Source: Candidatus Lambdaproteobacteria bacterium (lineage in GTDB: Bacteria; SAR324; NAC60-12). From it: a stretch of 8,700 nucleotides of DNA. Both the position numbers and the translations under genes were made by a program. This document shows, one piece after another, positions 1 through 6,443 of the stretch. The DNA lies in assembly GCA_012964265.1 (NCBI GenBank), contig DTUH01000225.1, positions 1-8,700 on the forward strand. Reading direction: 5' to 3'. Each line of letters starts with the position of its first letter. Position 1 is the first letter of the stretch. The notes under the pieces were generated by a model, which made no database searches, was not told the origin of the DNA, and saw only the letters and a program-made list of their open reading frames with translations.

Positions 1-62
1 TATATAAAAAGGCAGTCTGACGAAGATGATAATTACAAATGGTAGTTCTGTCAAGAAAAAAA

Positions 63-106
63 TACATAATTGGTAAGAATTATTAAATTATATGACCAAT
101 TATGTA
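63..106 (-). terminator. 12-bp perfect inverted repeat with minus-strand T-run, possible terminator after folK
   Basis: Bases 63-74 (TACATAATTGGT) are perfectly complementary to 95-106 (ACCAATTATGTA), with a 20-base AT-rich spacer that could add a weak 4-bp inner stem (78-81/86-89). Bases 56-62 are seven A residues, so a minus-strand transcript would read the stem and then a U-run. That is the arrangement of an intrinsic terminator, and folK ends 157 bases upstream of it. Against this, the stem is AT-rich and the loop is long. An operator or part of a small repeat element would fit equally well. The inverted repeat is certain; its function is inferred. Confidence 0.45.
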
Positions 107-182
107 AAATTATTTTCCGCATCTTATTAATATTACAAGAATTTCACTGAATAAGGACTCTGAACTTACAACTAAGAAAAAA

Positions 183-275
183 ATGAATAAGGCAACAGAT
201 TTGTTTACTTCACTTGTCTCGGAAGATAATTTTGAAGAGTTTCTCACCGTAAAGGCCTACGATCAACTGGATTGA
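183..275 (+). pseudogene. Short ORF resembling the C-terminal tail of malate synthase (possible aceB remnant)
   Basis: An ATG-started 30-codon frame ends at TGA 273-275 and reads MNKATDLFTSLVSEDNFEEF followed by LTVKAYDQLD. From memory of the family, malate synthases end in a helix followed by a tail like EFLTLPAYxxLD, and this frame matches that pattern well. The frame is closed by TAA at 105-107. The codons between 108 and 182 do not look like malate synthase, so the rest of the enzyme is missing. It ends tail-to-tail with folK and overlaps its last 13 bases. It could be the remnant of a deleted aceB, or a chance small ORF. No catalytic residue is present, so it cannot be an active enzyme. 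Confidence 0.35.
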
Positions 276-781
276 ATTTTCAGCTTCAAGCGTTGAGGAA
301 TTAGCTCATTTGCAGTCTGCTGCCACTTTCCCCAAAGCATCCGGATTCCTGTACCGCTTTCCGGATGCACCCAATCCGGACTTAGTTTGAAAAGCGGAAG
401 CAAAACAAAACTGCGCTTTTCAATTTCCGGATGCGGAATTTTCAATTTTTCTGTGTCAATAATTTCGTTTCCATAACTCAGAATATCAAGATCAATTGTG
501 CGTGAACCCCAACGCTCTTTGCGGACACGACCTAATTTGTTTTCAATTTGCTGACATTTCTCCAATAGTTCAATTGGAGAGAGCACAGTTAGACCGCAAA
601 GCACAAGATTGAGATATTTTGGTTGCCGCATCTCTAATAGCGGTTCGCTTTCATAAATTGATGAAACTCGAAACTTCAACAAAGGCAGTGACTCTAATTC
701 CCTGCAGGCTTGATTGAGAAAATCCAGTCGATTTCCCAAGTTGCTCCCCAACCCTAAATGCACTAAAATAGCTGCTGTCAT
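263..781 (-). CDS. folK: 2-amino-4-hydroxy-6-hydroxymethyldihydropteridine pyrophosphokinase (HPPK)
   Basis: A cytoplasmic folate-pathway enzyme that transfers pyrophosphate from ATP to 6-hydroxymethyl-7,8-dihydropterin, giving the substrate of dihydropteroate synthase. The 172-aa product is slightly longer than the usual ~160. It shows the family landmarks in order: the N-terminal LGLGSNLGNR (residues 9-18), YESEPL (43-48), QP.YLNLV (53-60), and the signature RWGSRTIDLDIL (90-101), whose Asp97 and Asp99 are the expected magnesium ligands. IPHPEIEKRSFVLLPL (115-130) follows. It is a stand-alone gene with no other folate gene nearby, and it is divergent from rsmD. There is no Shine-Dalgarno; the bases before the ATG are an A-rich run. 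The last ~35 residues after HPE are a lineage-specific tail. Confidence 0.95.
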   Translation of the reverse strand: MTAAILVHLGLGSNLGNRLDFLNQACRELESLPLLKFRVSSIYESEPLLEMRQPKYLNLVLCGLTVLSPIELLEKCQQIENKLGRVRKERWGSRTIDLDILSYGNEIIDTEKLKIPHPEIEKRSFVLLPLFKLSPDWVHPESGTGIRMLWGKWQQTANELIPQRLKLKIQSS

Positions 782-800
782 TTTTTTTATTCAAGTATTA

Positions 801-806
801 ATTATA
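801..806 (-). promoter_or_regulatory. Candidate -10 box for folK in the divergent intergenic region
   Basis: On the minus strand, bases 806 to 801 read TATAAT, a perfect -10 consensus about 20 bases before the folK ATG. No good -35 box lies at the right distance; the nearest is TTGTGC (minus strand of 822-827) with a short 15-base spacer. The whole 782-812 stretch is AT-rich, so the match may be chance. The plus strand of the same stretch holds TATATA-type boxes that could serve rsmD. Confidence 0.35.
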
Positions 807-812
807 TATAGA

Positions 813-875
813 ATGAGCTTAGCACAATCACTGCTTCAGTCGCAAACAGAAGCAAAGCCTGATAAGTCAAAATGA
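813..875 (+). other. Possible 20-codon upstream ORF whose stop overlaps the rsmD start
   Basis: ATG at 813 opens a 20-codon frame (beginning MSLAQSLLQS, ending KPDKSK). Its TGA (873-875) overlaps the rsmD ATG (872-874), a layout typical of translational coupling. This would give rsmD, which has no Shine-Dalgarno, a way to receive ribosomes. Against it, the uORF has no ribosome binding site of its own, and a promoter using the TATATA box at 803-808 would start the transcript at about base 815, past this ATG. A chance frame remains the simpler reading. Confidence 0.25.
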
Positions 876-1429
876 TACGCATCATCGGTGGAGAGTACCG
901 AGGCAGAAAACTTAAAGTACCAGCGGGAAATGACGTTCGGCCAACTTCGGATCGGGTTCGGGAAGCGCTTTTCAACCTGCTTTCTTCGCTTACATCTTGG
1001 AACGAACTGACCGTGCTTGATCTTTATGCCGGTAGCGGAGCACTGGGTTTGGAAGCTTTGAGCAGGGGAGCAAAAAAAGCAATCTTTGTAGAGTCTTCAC
1101 GCAAACAGATATCAACCCTCAAGCAAAATATTGAGCTGTTTTCTCTGGAACAAACAACATTTGAGCTAATACAAGATCGTGCAACTCACTGGATTTCCCG
1201 TTTTGCTGATCCAGAAATACCGTGTATTACTTTTCTGGATCCACCTTTTTCCGGTAATGAATATGACCTCATCCTGGAAAAACTGGCATTTCTGCCTGCA
1301 ATCCGGAGAGGATCAATAATTGTGGTTGAGTCGCCAAACGAAAGGAAAATTGTTTTTCCTGAAAATATGGAACTGCTGAAACACCGCCGTTATGGCACAG
1401 TCACGCTGGATATACTGCGCAAATGCTGA
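872..1429 (+). CDS. rsmD: 16S rRNA (guanine(966)-N2)-methyltransferase RsmD
   Basis: An S-adenosylmethionine-dependent enzyme that methylates N2 of G966 of 16S rRNA in the assembled small-subunit particle. The 185-aa length is normal for the family. It opens with the characteristic MIRIIGGEYRGRKLKVP and VRPTSDRVREALFNLL (residues 22-37). The SAM-binding loop DLYAGSGALGLEALSRGA is at 50-67, and the catalytic DPPF motif (the N/DPPY/F class) is at 123-126. The first gene of the plus-strand run, it is separated from uppS by 96 bases without a convincing terminator, so they may share a transcript. The start is fixed by the conserved MIRIIGG. No Shine-Dalgarno precedes it. Confidence 0.95.
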   Translation: MIRIIGGEYRGRKLKVPAGNDVRPTSDRVREALFNLLSSLTSWNELTVLDLYAGSGALGLEALSRGAKKAIFVESSRKQISTLKQNIELFSLEQTTFELIQDRATHWISRFADPEIPCITFLDPPFSGNEYDLILEKLAFLPAIRRGSIIVVESPNERKIVFPENMELLKHRRYGTVTLDILRKC

Positions 1430-1525
1430 ACCCGCCTTTTTACAATAATCTTGCCTTGACATCACTACTATCCTAAGCTGAAACAGTTGAAAAGTTTTTT
1501 GAGACAGCACATTTCACTATCAGCA

Positions 1526-2119
1526 ATGAGTTTTTTGGACAAAATTGATAAAGCGGCACTGCCCCAGCATGTTGCCATTATCATGGATGGCAACGGTCGC
1601 TGGGCTACACAGCGCCGCATGCCAAGATTTCAGGGCCATCGCTACGCTGTAAATTCGGTACGTGCCTGCGTGGAAGCCGCAGCAGAATTGGAATTGCCGG
1701 TGCTGACTTTGTATGCTTTTTCGACAGAGAACTGGCAGCGTCCAAAAAAAGAAGTTTCGGCATTGATGAATCTTTTTTTTGAATTCCTGAAAAAAGAACT
1801 GGACACAATGCTTAAAAACAATGTGCGTTTTAAGCTGATTGGGAATCGTGACGGCCTGCCTGATTTCCTGCAGGAACGCTTAAACAACGCACTTGATTCC
1901 ACTTCCGAAAATACCGGCTTGTTATTGAATTTAGCCCTGAACTACGGCGGACGCGACGATATCGTACGTGCTGTCCGGATGCTTGCGGAATTGGTTAAAG
2001 CAGGAGATTTGCTTCCGGACAACCACTGCCCCAGCATGTTGCCATTATCATGGATGGCAACGGTCGCTGGGCTACACAGCGCCGCATGCCAAGATTTCAG
2101 GGCCATCGCTACGCTGTAA
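1526..2119 (+). CDS. uppS: Undecaprenyl diphosphate synthase, N-terminal fragment truncated by frameshifting duplication
   Basis: Isoprenyl transferase that extends farnesyl diphosphate to undecaprenyl diphosphate, the lipid carrier of peptidoglycan and other wall polymers. I start at ATG 1526, where MSFLDKIDKAALPQHVAII fits the family; an in-frame TTG lies upstream at 1487. Residues 1-166 are good UppS: PQHVAIIMDGNGRWA (13-27) with catalytic Asp21, FQGHRYAVN, and YAFSTENWQRP (63-73). After residue 166 the frame enters the second copy of a 467-bp tandem repeat out of register and adds 31 unrelated residues before TGA. The 197-aa product therefore lacks the C-terminal RTSGELRLSNF.IWQ signature and should be inactive. 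No Shine-Dalgarno is seen. Confidence 0.85.
   Translation: MSFLDKIDKAALPQHVAIIMDGNGRWATQRRMPRFQGHRYAVNSVRACVEAAAELELPVLTLYAFSTENWQRPKKEVSALMNLFFEFLKKELDTMLKNNVRFKLIGNRDGLPDFLQERLNNALDSTSENTGLLLNLALNYGGRDDIVRAVRMLAELVKAGDLLPDNHCPSMLPLSWMATVAGLHSAACQDFRAIATL
1557..2023 (+). repeat. 467-bp tandem direct repeat within uppS, copy 1
   Basis: Bases 1557-2023 are repeated immediately at 2024-2490 with a constant offset of 467. I found one difference: T at 1992 against C at 2459, which makes TTG (Leu) into TCG (Ser). The boundaries are sharp: base 1556 (G) differs from 2023 (C), and 2491 (A) differs from 1557 (C), so there is no microhomology at the junction. The unit contains most of the uppS coding region but not its start or its C-terminal signature. 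Confidence 0.97.
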
Positions 2120-2490
2120 ATTCGGTACGTGCCTGCGTGGAAGCCGCAGCAGAATTGGAATTGCCGGTGCTGACTTTGTATGCTTTTTCGACAGAGAACT
2201 GGCAGCGTCCAAAAAAAGAAGTTTCGGCATTGATGAATCTTTTTTTTGAATTCCTGAAAAAAGAACTGGACACAATGCTTAAAAACAATGTGCGTTTTAA
2301 GCTGATTGGGAATCGTGACGGCCTGCCTGATTTCCTGCAGGAACGCTTAAACAACGCACTTGATTCCACTTCCGAAAATACCGGCTTGTTATTGAATTTA
2401 GCCCTGAACTACGGCGGACGCGACGATATCGTACGTGCTGTCCGGATGCTTGCGGAATCGGTTAAAGCAGGAGATTTGCTTCCGGACAAC
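2024..2490 (+). repeat. 467-bp tandem direct repeat within uppS, copy 2
   Basis: The second unit is directly adjacent to the first, with no spacer. Since 467 = 3 x 155 + 2, the insertion shifts the reading frame. Joining 2023 to 2491 restores one continuous 271-aa UppS frame (1526-2023 plus 2491-2808, 816 bases with stop). Copy 2 is therefore best seen as an inserted duplicate of copy 1, or the reverse. Confidence 0.97.
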
Positions 2491-2808
2491 ATTGATGAGT
2501 CATTAATTTCAACAAAAACCTACACAGCAGGTGTGCCCGATCCGGATTTGATAATTCGCACAAGCGGTGAACTGCGCCTTTCCAACTTTTTGATTTGGCA
2601 GGCAGCATACGCGGAATATTTTTTTACCGATGTTTTGTGGCCGGATTTTACTAAAGAAAATTTGTATGAAGCGCTGGTTGAGTATCAGCATAGAAAGCGC
2701 CGAATGGGACGTACAACTGTTTCCGGAACATATTCTAAATCCTTAGGTGATTTACGACTTTCAGTTTCTGGGAAAAAAGAATCCTCAATTTCCGAAACCT
2801 CTGCCTGA
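2050..2808 (+). CDS. uppS: Undecaprenyl diphosphate synthase, 5'-truncated copy with complete C-terminus
   Basis: This 252-aa frame begins at the ATG inside the conserved MDGNGRWA, so the catalytic Asp (residue 2 here, equivalent to E. coli Asp26) is the second residue. It keeps FQGHRYAVN, YAFSTENWQRP (44-54) and the C-terminal signature DPDLIIRTSGELRLSNF..WQ (164-184). That includes Arg170, Arg176 and Ser178, the diphosphate-binding set. It lacks the first beta strand (LPQHVAII) and the leader. The same frame is open back to 1999, after a TAA at 1996, and does encode LPQHVAII from 2026. The only upstream initiators are non-canonical: CTG 2026, ATT 2044 and ATC 2047. An AGGAG lies at 2002-2006. 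Partial activity is possible but unproven. It ends 8 bases before cdsA. The family assignment is certain; functionality is not. Confidence 0.85.
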   Translation: MDGNGRWATQRRMPRFQGHRYAVNSVRACVEAAAELELPVLTLYAFSTENWQRPKKEVSALMNLFFEFLKKELDTMLKNNVRFKLIGNRDGLPDFLQERLNNALDSTSENTGLLLNLALNYGGRDDIVRAVRMLAESVKAGDLLPDNIDESLISTKTYTAGVPDPDLIIRTSGELRLSNFLIWQAAYAEYFFTDVLWPDFTKENLYEALVEYQHRKRRMGRTTVSGTYSKSLGDLRLSVSGKKESSISETSA

Positions 2809-2816
2809 GATTTTTT

Positions 2817-3644
2817 ATGAGTGACGCCTCATCCACTTCTGACTTGTCCGCACGGGTCAAAACCGGATTCCCACTCGCAGCAGGAATTGCGATTCTGCTC
2901 TTCACTCCTACATTTGTAATTGGACTTCTGGTGCTGGCGATTGCGTTCATTGGGGCACAGGAACTCACCGGAATGCTTGCCAAAGGAAACGACGATGAAA
3001 ATCCTGGCATACTTCCGGAATGGCTGTTGCCGGGAACTGCTGTGTTGATGGGCTTGGGAGCACTTGCAGGTGAGTCCGGACTTCATGGCGCCTTACTGAT
3101 TAGTGCCGTGGGATGGATATTTTATGAATTAGTTTTTACGCCAAAAAGCGAACTGGCAAAATTATCAGCATTAGGTTTCGGATTATTCGGAATGGTTTGG
3201 GCAGTTTGGAGTGTTTTGCACATTACGCTCATCAAAGCACTTCCGGAGGGAACAGCCCTGCTTTTCTACCTTTTGCTGGTTATAAGTTTCAGCGACATTT
3301 TCGCGTATTTTGGTGGAAAGCGTTTTGGAAAATCATTGCTGGCTCCGAACATCAGTCCAAAAAAAACCTGGGAAGGTAGCTTTTCCGGCGTTGTTGGTGG
3401 AGGACTTGTGGGGGCGGTTTTTGGTGAACTTACGATGTCGATGTTCTGGCTTTACGGTTTGATACTGGCCTTGTTGCTTGCAGTTGTAGGGCAACTAGGT
3501 GATTTGGTCGAATCAAAAATAAAACGACTTTGCAACGTAAAAGATTCCGGAACACTGCTACCAGGTCACGGTGGTATCCTCGATCGGATTGACGGACACA
3601 TGCTCGCTGCACCAGTTTTTTACTATCTACTGCAACTCGGATGA
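2817..3644 (+). CDS. cdsA: Phosphatidate cytidylyltransferase (CDP-diglyceride synthase)
   Basis: An inner-membrane enzyme that makes CDP-diacylglycerol from phosphatidic acid and CTP, the branch point for all phospholipids. The 275-aa protein has several hydrophobic membrane segments (about 18-47, 70-86, 90-106, 118-139, 145-166, 190-228). It ends with the CdsA signature S.IKR...KD.G.LLPGHGGILDRID (residues 233-259), complete with the HGG and DRID motifs. Conserved SFSDIFAYFGGKRFGK (157-172) and PKKTWEG (181-187) precede it. It lies 8 bases after the uppS stop and overlaps dxr by 4 bases (ATGA), so the three are almost certainly co-transcribed. Confidence 0.95.
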   Translation: MSDASSTSDLSARVKTGFPLAAGIAILLFTPTFVIGLLVLAIAFIGAQELTGMLAKGNDDENPGILPEWLLPGTAVLMGLGALAGESGLHGALLISAVGWIFYELVFTPKSELAKLSALGFGLFGMVWAVWSVLHITLIKALPEGTALLFYLLLVISFSDIFAYFGGKRFGKSLLAPNISPKKTWEGSFSGVVGGGLVGAVFGELTMSMFWLYGLILALLLAVVGQLGDLVESKIKRLCNVKDSGTLLPGHGGILDRIDGHMLAAPVFYYLLQLG

Positions 3645-4921
3645 AATCCTCTGCAAGTTTAACTAATAGACAAAAAGCTCGGCCACCTGCTCATACTAAA
3701 TTAACCGTTCTTGGTTCGACGGGTTCCATAGGTCTTAACACGCTGGACATAGTCAGGCAGTTTCCGCAAAAGTTCCGGATTGAAGCCCTGTCTTGCCGGA
3801 ATTCAATAGAGCGGCTTGTGGAGCAAATCAAGGAATTTAAGCCTCGGCTGGTGTGCGTTGACACTAACGAGCAGGTCCGGGAATTACGCGAAACATTCGG
3901 TAGAGGAGATTCCGGTCCAGAAACGGTATTTGTCTGGGGTGCGGAAGGTCTTGCACAAATATCCAGTGATCCGGAAGTGGATTTGGTAGTGGCCGGAATA
4001 GTTGGTGCGGCCGGATTGGGGCCCACATTTTCAGCTGTTGAAGCGGGAAAAACCGTTGCTGTTGCCAACAAAGAACCGCTGGTGATGGCTGGAGAACTGT
4101 TCGTAAAAACGGCCAAAAAAACCGGCGCGAAGTTGTTACCGACCGACAGCGAGCATAACGCGATTTTTCAGGCACTGCATGATGAGCCCCCGGAACGAAT
4201 CGCGCGGCTTATCCTGACTGCTTCCGGAGGTCCATTCCGGGATCTTCCCCTGGAGGAATTTGAAAAGATTACACTTGCCGAAGCGCTGAATCATCCCAAC
4301 TGGGAAATGGGCAGAAAAATCTCGATCGATTCCGCGACAATGATGAACAAAGGTCTGGAAATAATCGAGGCACACTGGCTGTTCAATACTCCGGTTGAAA
4401 AGATTGATGTGTTGATGCAGCGGGAAAGCATCATTCACTCGATGGTGGAATTTATTGATGGTTCATTTTTGGCACAAATGGGGCTTCCGGACATGAGGGT
4501 TCCGATCGCCTATTGCCTCGGTTGGCCCGAACGGCTGCCTTTGAAAATTCCCCGCATGGATCCTGTATCCTTGAAAAAGCTTCATTTTGAAGCAATTGAT
4601 CCAAACCGCTTTCCATGCCTGTCGATTTCGGTCAAAGCCGCAAAACAGGGCGGGGGCTCACCGGCAGTCCTGAACGGTGCGAATGAAGAAGTGGTTTATG
4701 CGTTTTCAAATGAGGAAATCCGATTTGTTGACATCGCCAAAACTTTGGCTTCCGTAATGCGGAAGTTGGACGAAACCCTGCAGCAAACGGCAACGGACTT
4801 TGCAGATGAAATCCCGAATTTTCTGTTAAACATTAAGTCACTCGAAGATGCAGTCCAGGCCGATCAATGGGGACGTGAGCAAGCAAGGAAAGTACTGGAT
4901 ATTGGCCGCAAAGTTCGCTAA
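3641..4921 (+). CDS. dxr: 1-deoxy-D-xylulose 5-phosphate reductoisomerase
   Basis: The committed enzyme of the MEP isoprenoid pathway: it rearranges and reduces DXP to 2-C-methyl-D-erythritol 4-phosphate using NADPH and a divalent metal. The 426 aa are slightly longer than the usual ~400, because ~20 basic and polar residues precede LTVLGSTGSIG (the NADPH loop GSTGSIG is at 25-31). Also visible are VANKEPLVMAGE (141-152), metal-binding TDSEHNA (Asp169, Ser170, Glu171), the active-site segment HPNWEMGRKISIDSATMMNKG, and GWPERLPL. The position normally S or A in NKE[SA]LV is Pro here. The start overlaps the cdsA stop (ATGA), so initiation is probably coupled. It supplies precursors for the neighbouring UppS reaction. 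Confidence 0.96.
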   Translation: MKSSASLTNRQKARPPAHTKLTVLGSTGSIGLNTLDIVRQFPQKFRIEALSCRNSIERLVEQIKEFKPRLVCVDTNEQVRELRETFGRGDSGPETVFVWGAEGLAQISSDPEVDLVVAGIVGAAGLGPTFSAVEAGKTVAVANKEPLVMAGELFVKTAKKTGAKLLPTDSEHNAIFQALHDEPPERIARLILTASGGPFRDLPLEEFEKITLAEALNHPNWEMGRKISIDSATMMNKGLEIIEAHWLFNTPVEKIDVLMQRESIIHSMVEFIDGSFLAQMGLPDMRVPIAYCLGWPERLPLKIPRMDPVSLKKLHFEAIDPNRFPCLSISVKAAKQGGGSPAVLNGANEEVVYAFSNEEIRFVDIAKTLASVMRKLDETLQQTATDFADEIPNFLLNIKSLEDAVQADQWGREQARKVLDIGRKVR

Positions 4922-4947
4922 AGTACGCCGAGTATAAATCCAAACTT

Positions 4948-4965
4948 AGCGCATCTTAGTGCGCT
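4948..4965 (+). other. Small hairpin between dxr and rseP
   Basis: AGCGCA (4948-4953) pairs with TGCGCT (4960-4965) across a 6-base loop, 26 bases after the dxr stop. CTTAGCG also occurs as a direct repeat at 4945-4951 and 4964-4970. No T-run follows, so it is not a standard intrinsic terminator. It could attenuate, process or stabilise the dxr-rseP transcript, or mean nothing. Confidence 0.3.
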
Positions 4966-5002
4966 TAGCGGCTATAACAAAAACTAAATATAAAAATATT
5001 TT

Positions 5003-6322
5003 ATGCTGACAACTATTTTATCATTTTTAGCCGTTCTCGGAGTTCTGATTTTCATTCATGAACTCGGACATTATCTTGCGGCACGTCATGTCGGAGTACG
5101 GGTAGAAGCGTTTTCAATCGGCTTCCCGCCAACCGCTTTGGCGAAACGGATTGGAGAAACCGAATATAGGCTTTCCTGGCTGCCTGTCGGAGGCTACGTT
5201 AAATTGTTCGGTCAGAACGTTTCTGACGAAAATGCAAACGATCCCACAAATTATGCCGCAAAATCCCTTTTTCAACGACTTTACATCCTTGCCGCAGGTC
5301 CGTTAATGAATCTTTTGTTTGCGTTTATTTTTATGCCGTTGGTGTTCTGGATCGGTATGGATATTCCTGCATATTTAAATGAACCTACAATAATCCATAA
5401 CGTTCAAGCCGGCAGTTATGCGCAAGAATTGGGGGTTCGAGCAAACGATGAAATAATTGCGGTAAATGGTGCCAAGGTTAAAAACTGGGAAGAACTTCAC
5501 AGCGCTCTGGGACAAATTCCTCCCACAGAAAATCTAATCCTGGAAGTTGATCGAGGAGGAAATTCTTTGATCTTGGAAGCTTCCGGAATCGAAATGCACC
5601 ACACCGGAAATATGGGTTGGTCACCAATGCTCGCTCCGACCGTCGGAGGATTCACTGGAGAGTCACCTGCTGAAAAAGCCGGTATGCAAGCTGGAGACAA
5701 AGTAAAGGGAATAAATGGGTTGCCCATTTTGGACTGGAGTGAAATCTCTCCGGAAGTACAAAAACTCATGAAAGACAGTAAAAATAATTCTGAAATCTCC
5801 ACTATAAAACTCACTGTTGAACTGGAGAGAAACGGCGATGTGCAGTTTGTCGAAGTAGCACCGTATTTGGAACCAAAGTCCCAAAGGTGGCTTTTAGGTA
5901 TGAGAATGCAAAAAATTTCACGTTCACACTCATTTGGGGAGTCTGTTATTTTGGGTAGCGAGAGGTTGTGGTTTTTAACCAAAGCTACCTTCAGTTTTCT
6001 GGGTCAAATGTTTCAGGGTGATGGTTCGATGGACGACCTAGGAGGACCGATAAAAATTGGCATGGTAATAGGTGACGCAGTGCGGAGCGGCATCGCAGAC
6101 CTTTTTTTTCTGATGTCGTTCATTAGTTTACAGCTTGGAATATTCAATCTGCTGCCGATTCCGGCTCTGGATGGTGGACACATCTTCATGTTGCTACTGG
6201 AAAAAATCAAAGGCGGGCCTTTGAGCATTGCAATACGTGAACGGGCTCAAATGATCGGTTTTTCAGTACTCATTACTTTGATGATTTTTGTAACATGGAA
6301 TGATTTGATGAGTTTGTTGTAA
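5003..6322 (+). CDS. rseP: Site-2 intramembrane zinc metalloprotease, RseP family
   Basis: An inner-membrane protease that cuts transmembrane segments; in E. coli it releases sigma-E by cleaving anti-sigma factor RseA and also clears signal peptides. The 439-aa length is typical. The zinc motif HELGH sits at residues 19-23 in the first membrane helix, followed by VRVEAFSIGFPP. A second helix (about 91-117) precedes two PDZ domains (about 127-200 and 208-285; motifs AGSYAQELGVRANDEIIAVN and ESPAEKAGMQAGDKVKGING). The C-terminal part has GGPIKIG, then NLLPIPALDGGH, whose LDGGH (389-393) supplies the third zinc ligand, and a last helix. It follows dxr by 81 bases. No RseA or sigma-E gene lies in this window, so its substrate is unknown. 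Confidence 0.95.
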   Translation: MLTTILSFLAVLGVLIFIHELGHYLAARHVGVRVEAFSIGFPPTALAKRIGETEYRLSWLPVGGYVKLFGQNVSDENANDPTNYAAKSLFQRLYILAAGPLMNLLFAFIFMPLVFWIGMDIPAYLNEPTIIHNVQAGSYAQELGVRANDEIIAVNGAKVKNWEELHSALGQIPPTENLILEVDRGGNSLILEASGIEMHHTGNMGWSPMLAPTVGGFTGESPAEKAGMQAGDKVKGINGLPILDWSEISPEVQKLMKDSKNNSEISTIKLTVELERNGDVQFVEVAPYLEPKSQRWLLGMRMQKISRSHSFGESVILGSERLWFLTKATFSFLGQMFQGDGSMDDLGGPIKIGMVIGDAVRSGIADLFFLMSFISLQLGIFNLLPIPALDGGHIFMLLLEKIKGGPLSIAIRERAQMIGFSVLITLMIFVTWNDLMSLL

Positions 6323-6443
6323 GCAATATTTTCTTTTCAAACTTTGACAACCACACAGAACAGCCATAACCGATAATAACTGAAGGTAATAACAACTTTC
6401 GGCATGATACCAAACAGGTTAAATGAACTTTAATAGAATGATA

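Noticed and set aside
148..192. TGAATAAGG direct repeat (148-156 and 184-192)
   Set aside because: It is nine bases in AT-rich sequence with no further copies seen; this is compatible with chance.
1456..1461. Perfect TTGACA -35 hexamer between rsmD and uppS
   Set aside because: No acceptable -10 box lies 15-19 bases downstream (the bases there read roughly CTGAAAC), so I do not call a promoter.
1487..1525. TTG at 1487 as the uppS start
   Set aside because: It adds 13 residues not expected in UppS and has no ribosome binding site; ATG 1526 gives the usual short leader before PQHVAIIMDGNGRWA.
1968..2249. Plus-strand 93-codon ORF across the repeat junction
   Set aside because: It is an out-of-frame by-product of the duplication; its residues do not match UppS or any family I know.
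3691..4438. Long minus-strand ORFs inside dxr
   Set aside because: They are shadows of a well-conserved dxr reading frame and have no family resemblance.
6323..6443. Search for a shared terminator between convergent rseP and gspF
   Set aside because: Only a 5-bp AT hairpin (6419-6433) and the short palindrome ATGATATCAT (6438-6447), which overlaps the gspF stop, were found; neither has a stable stem plus T-run.
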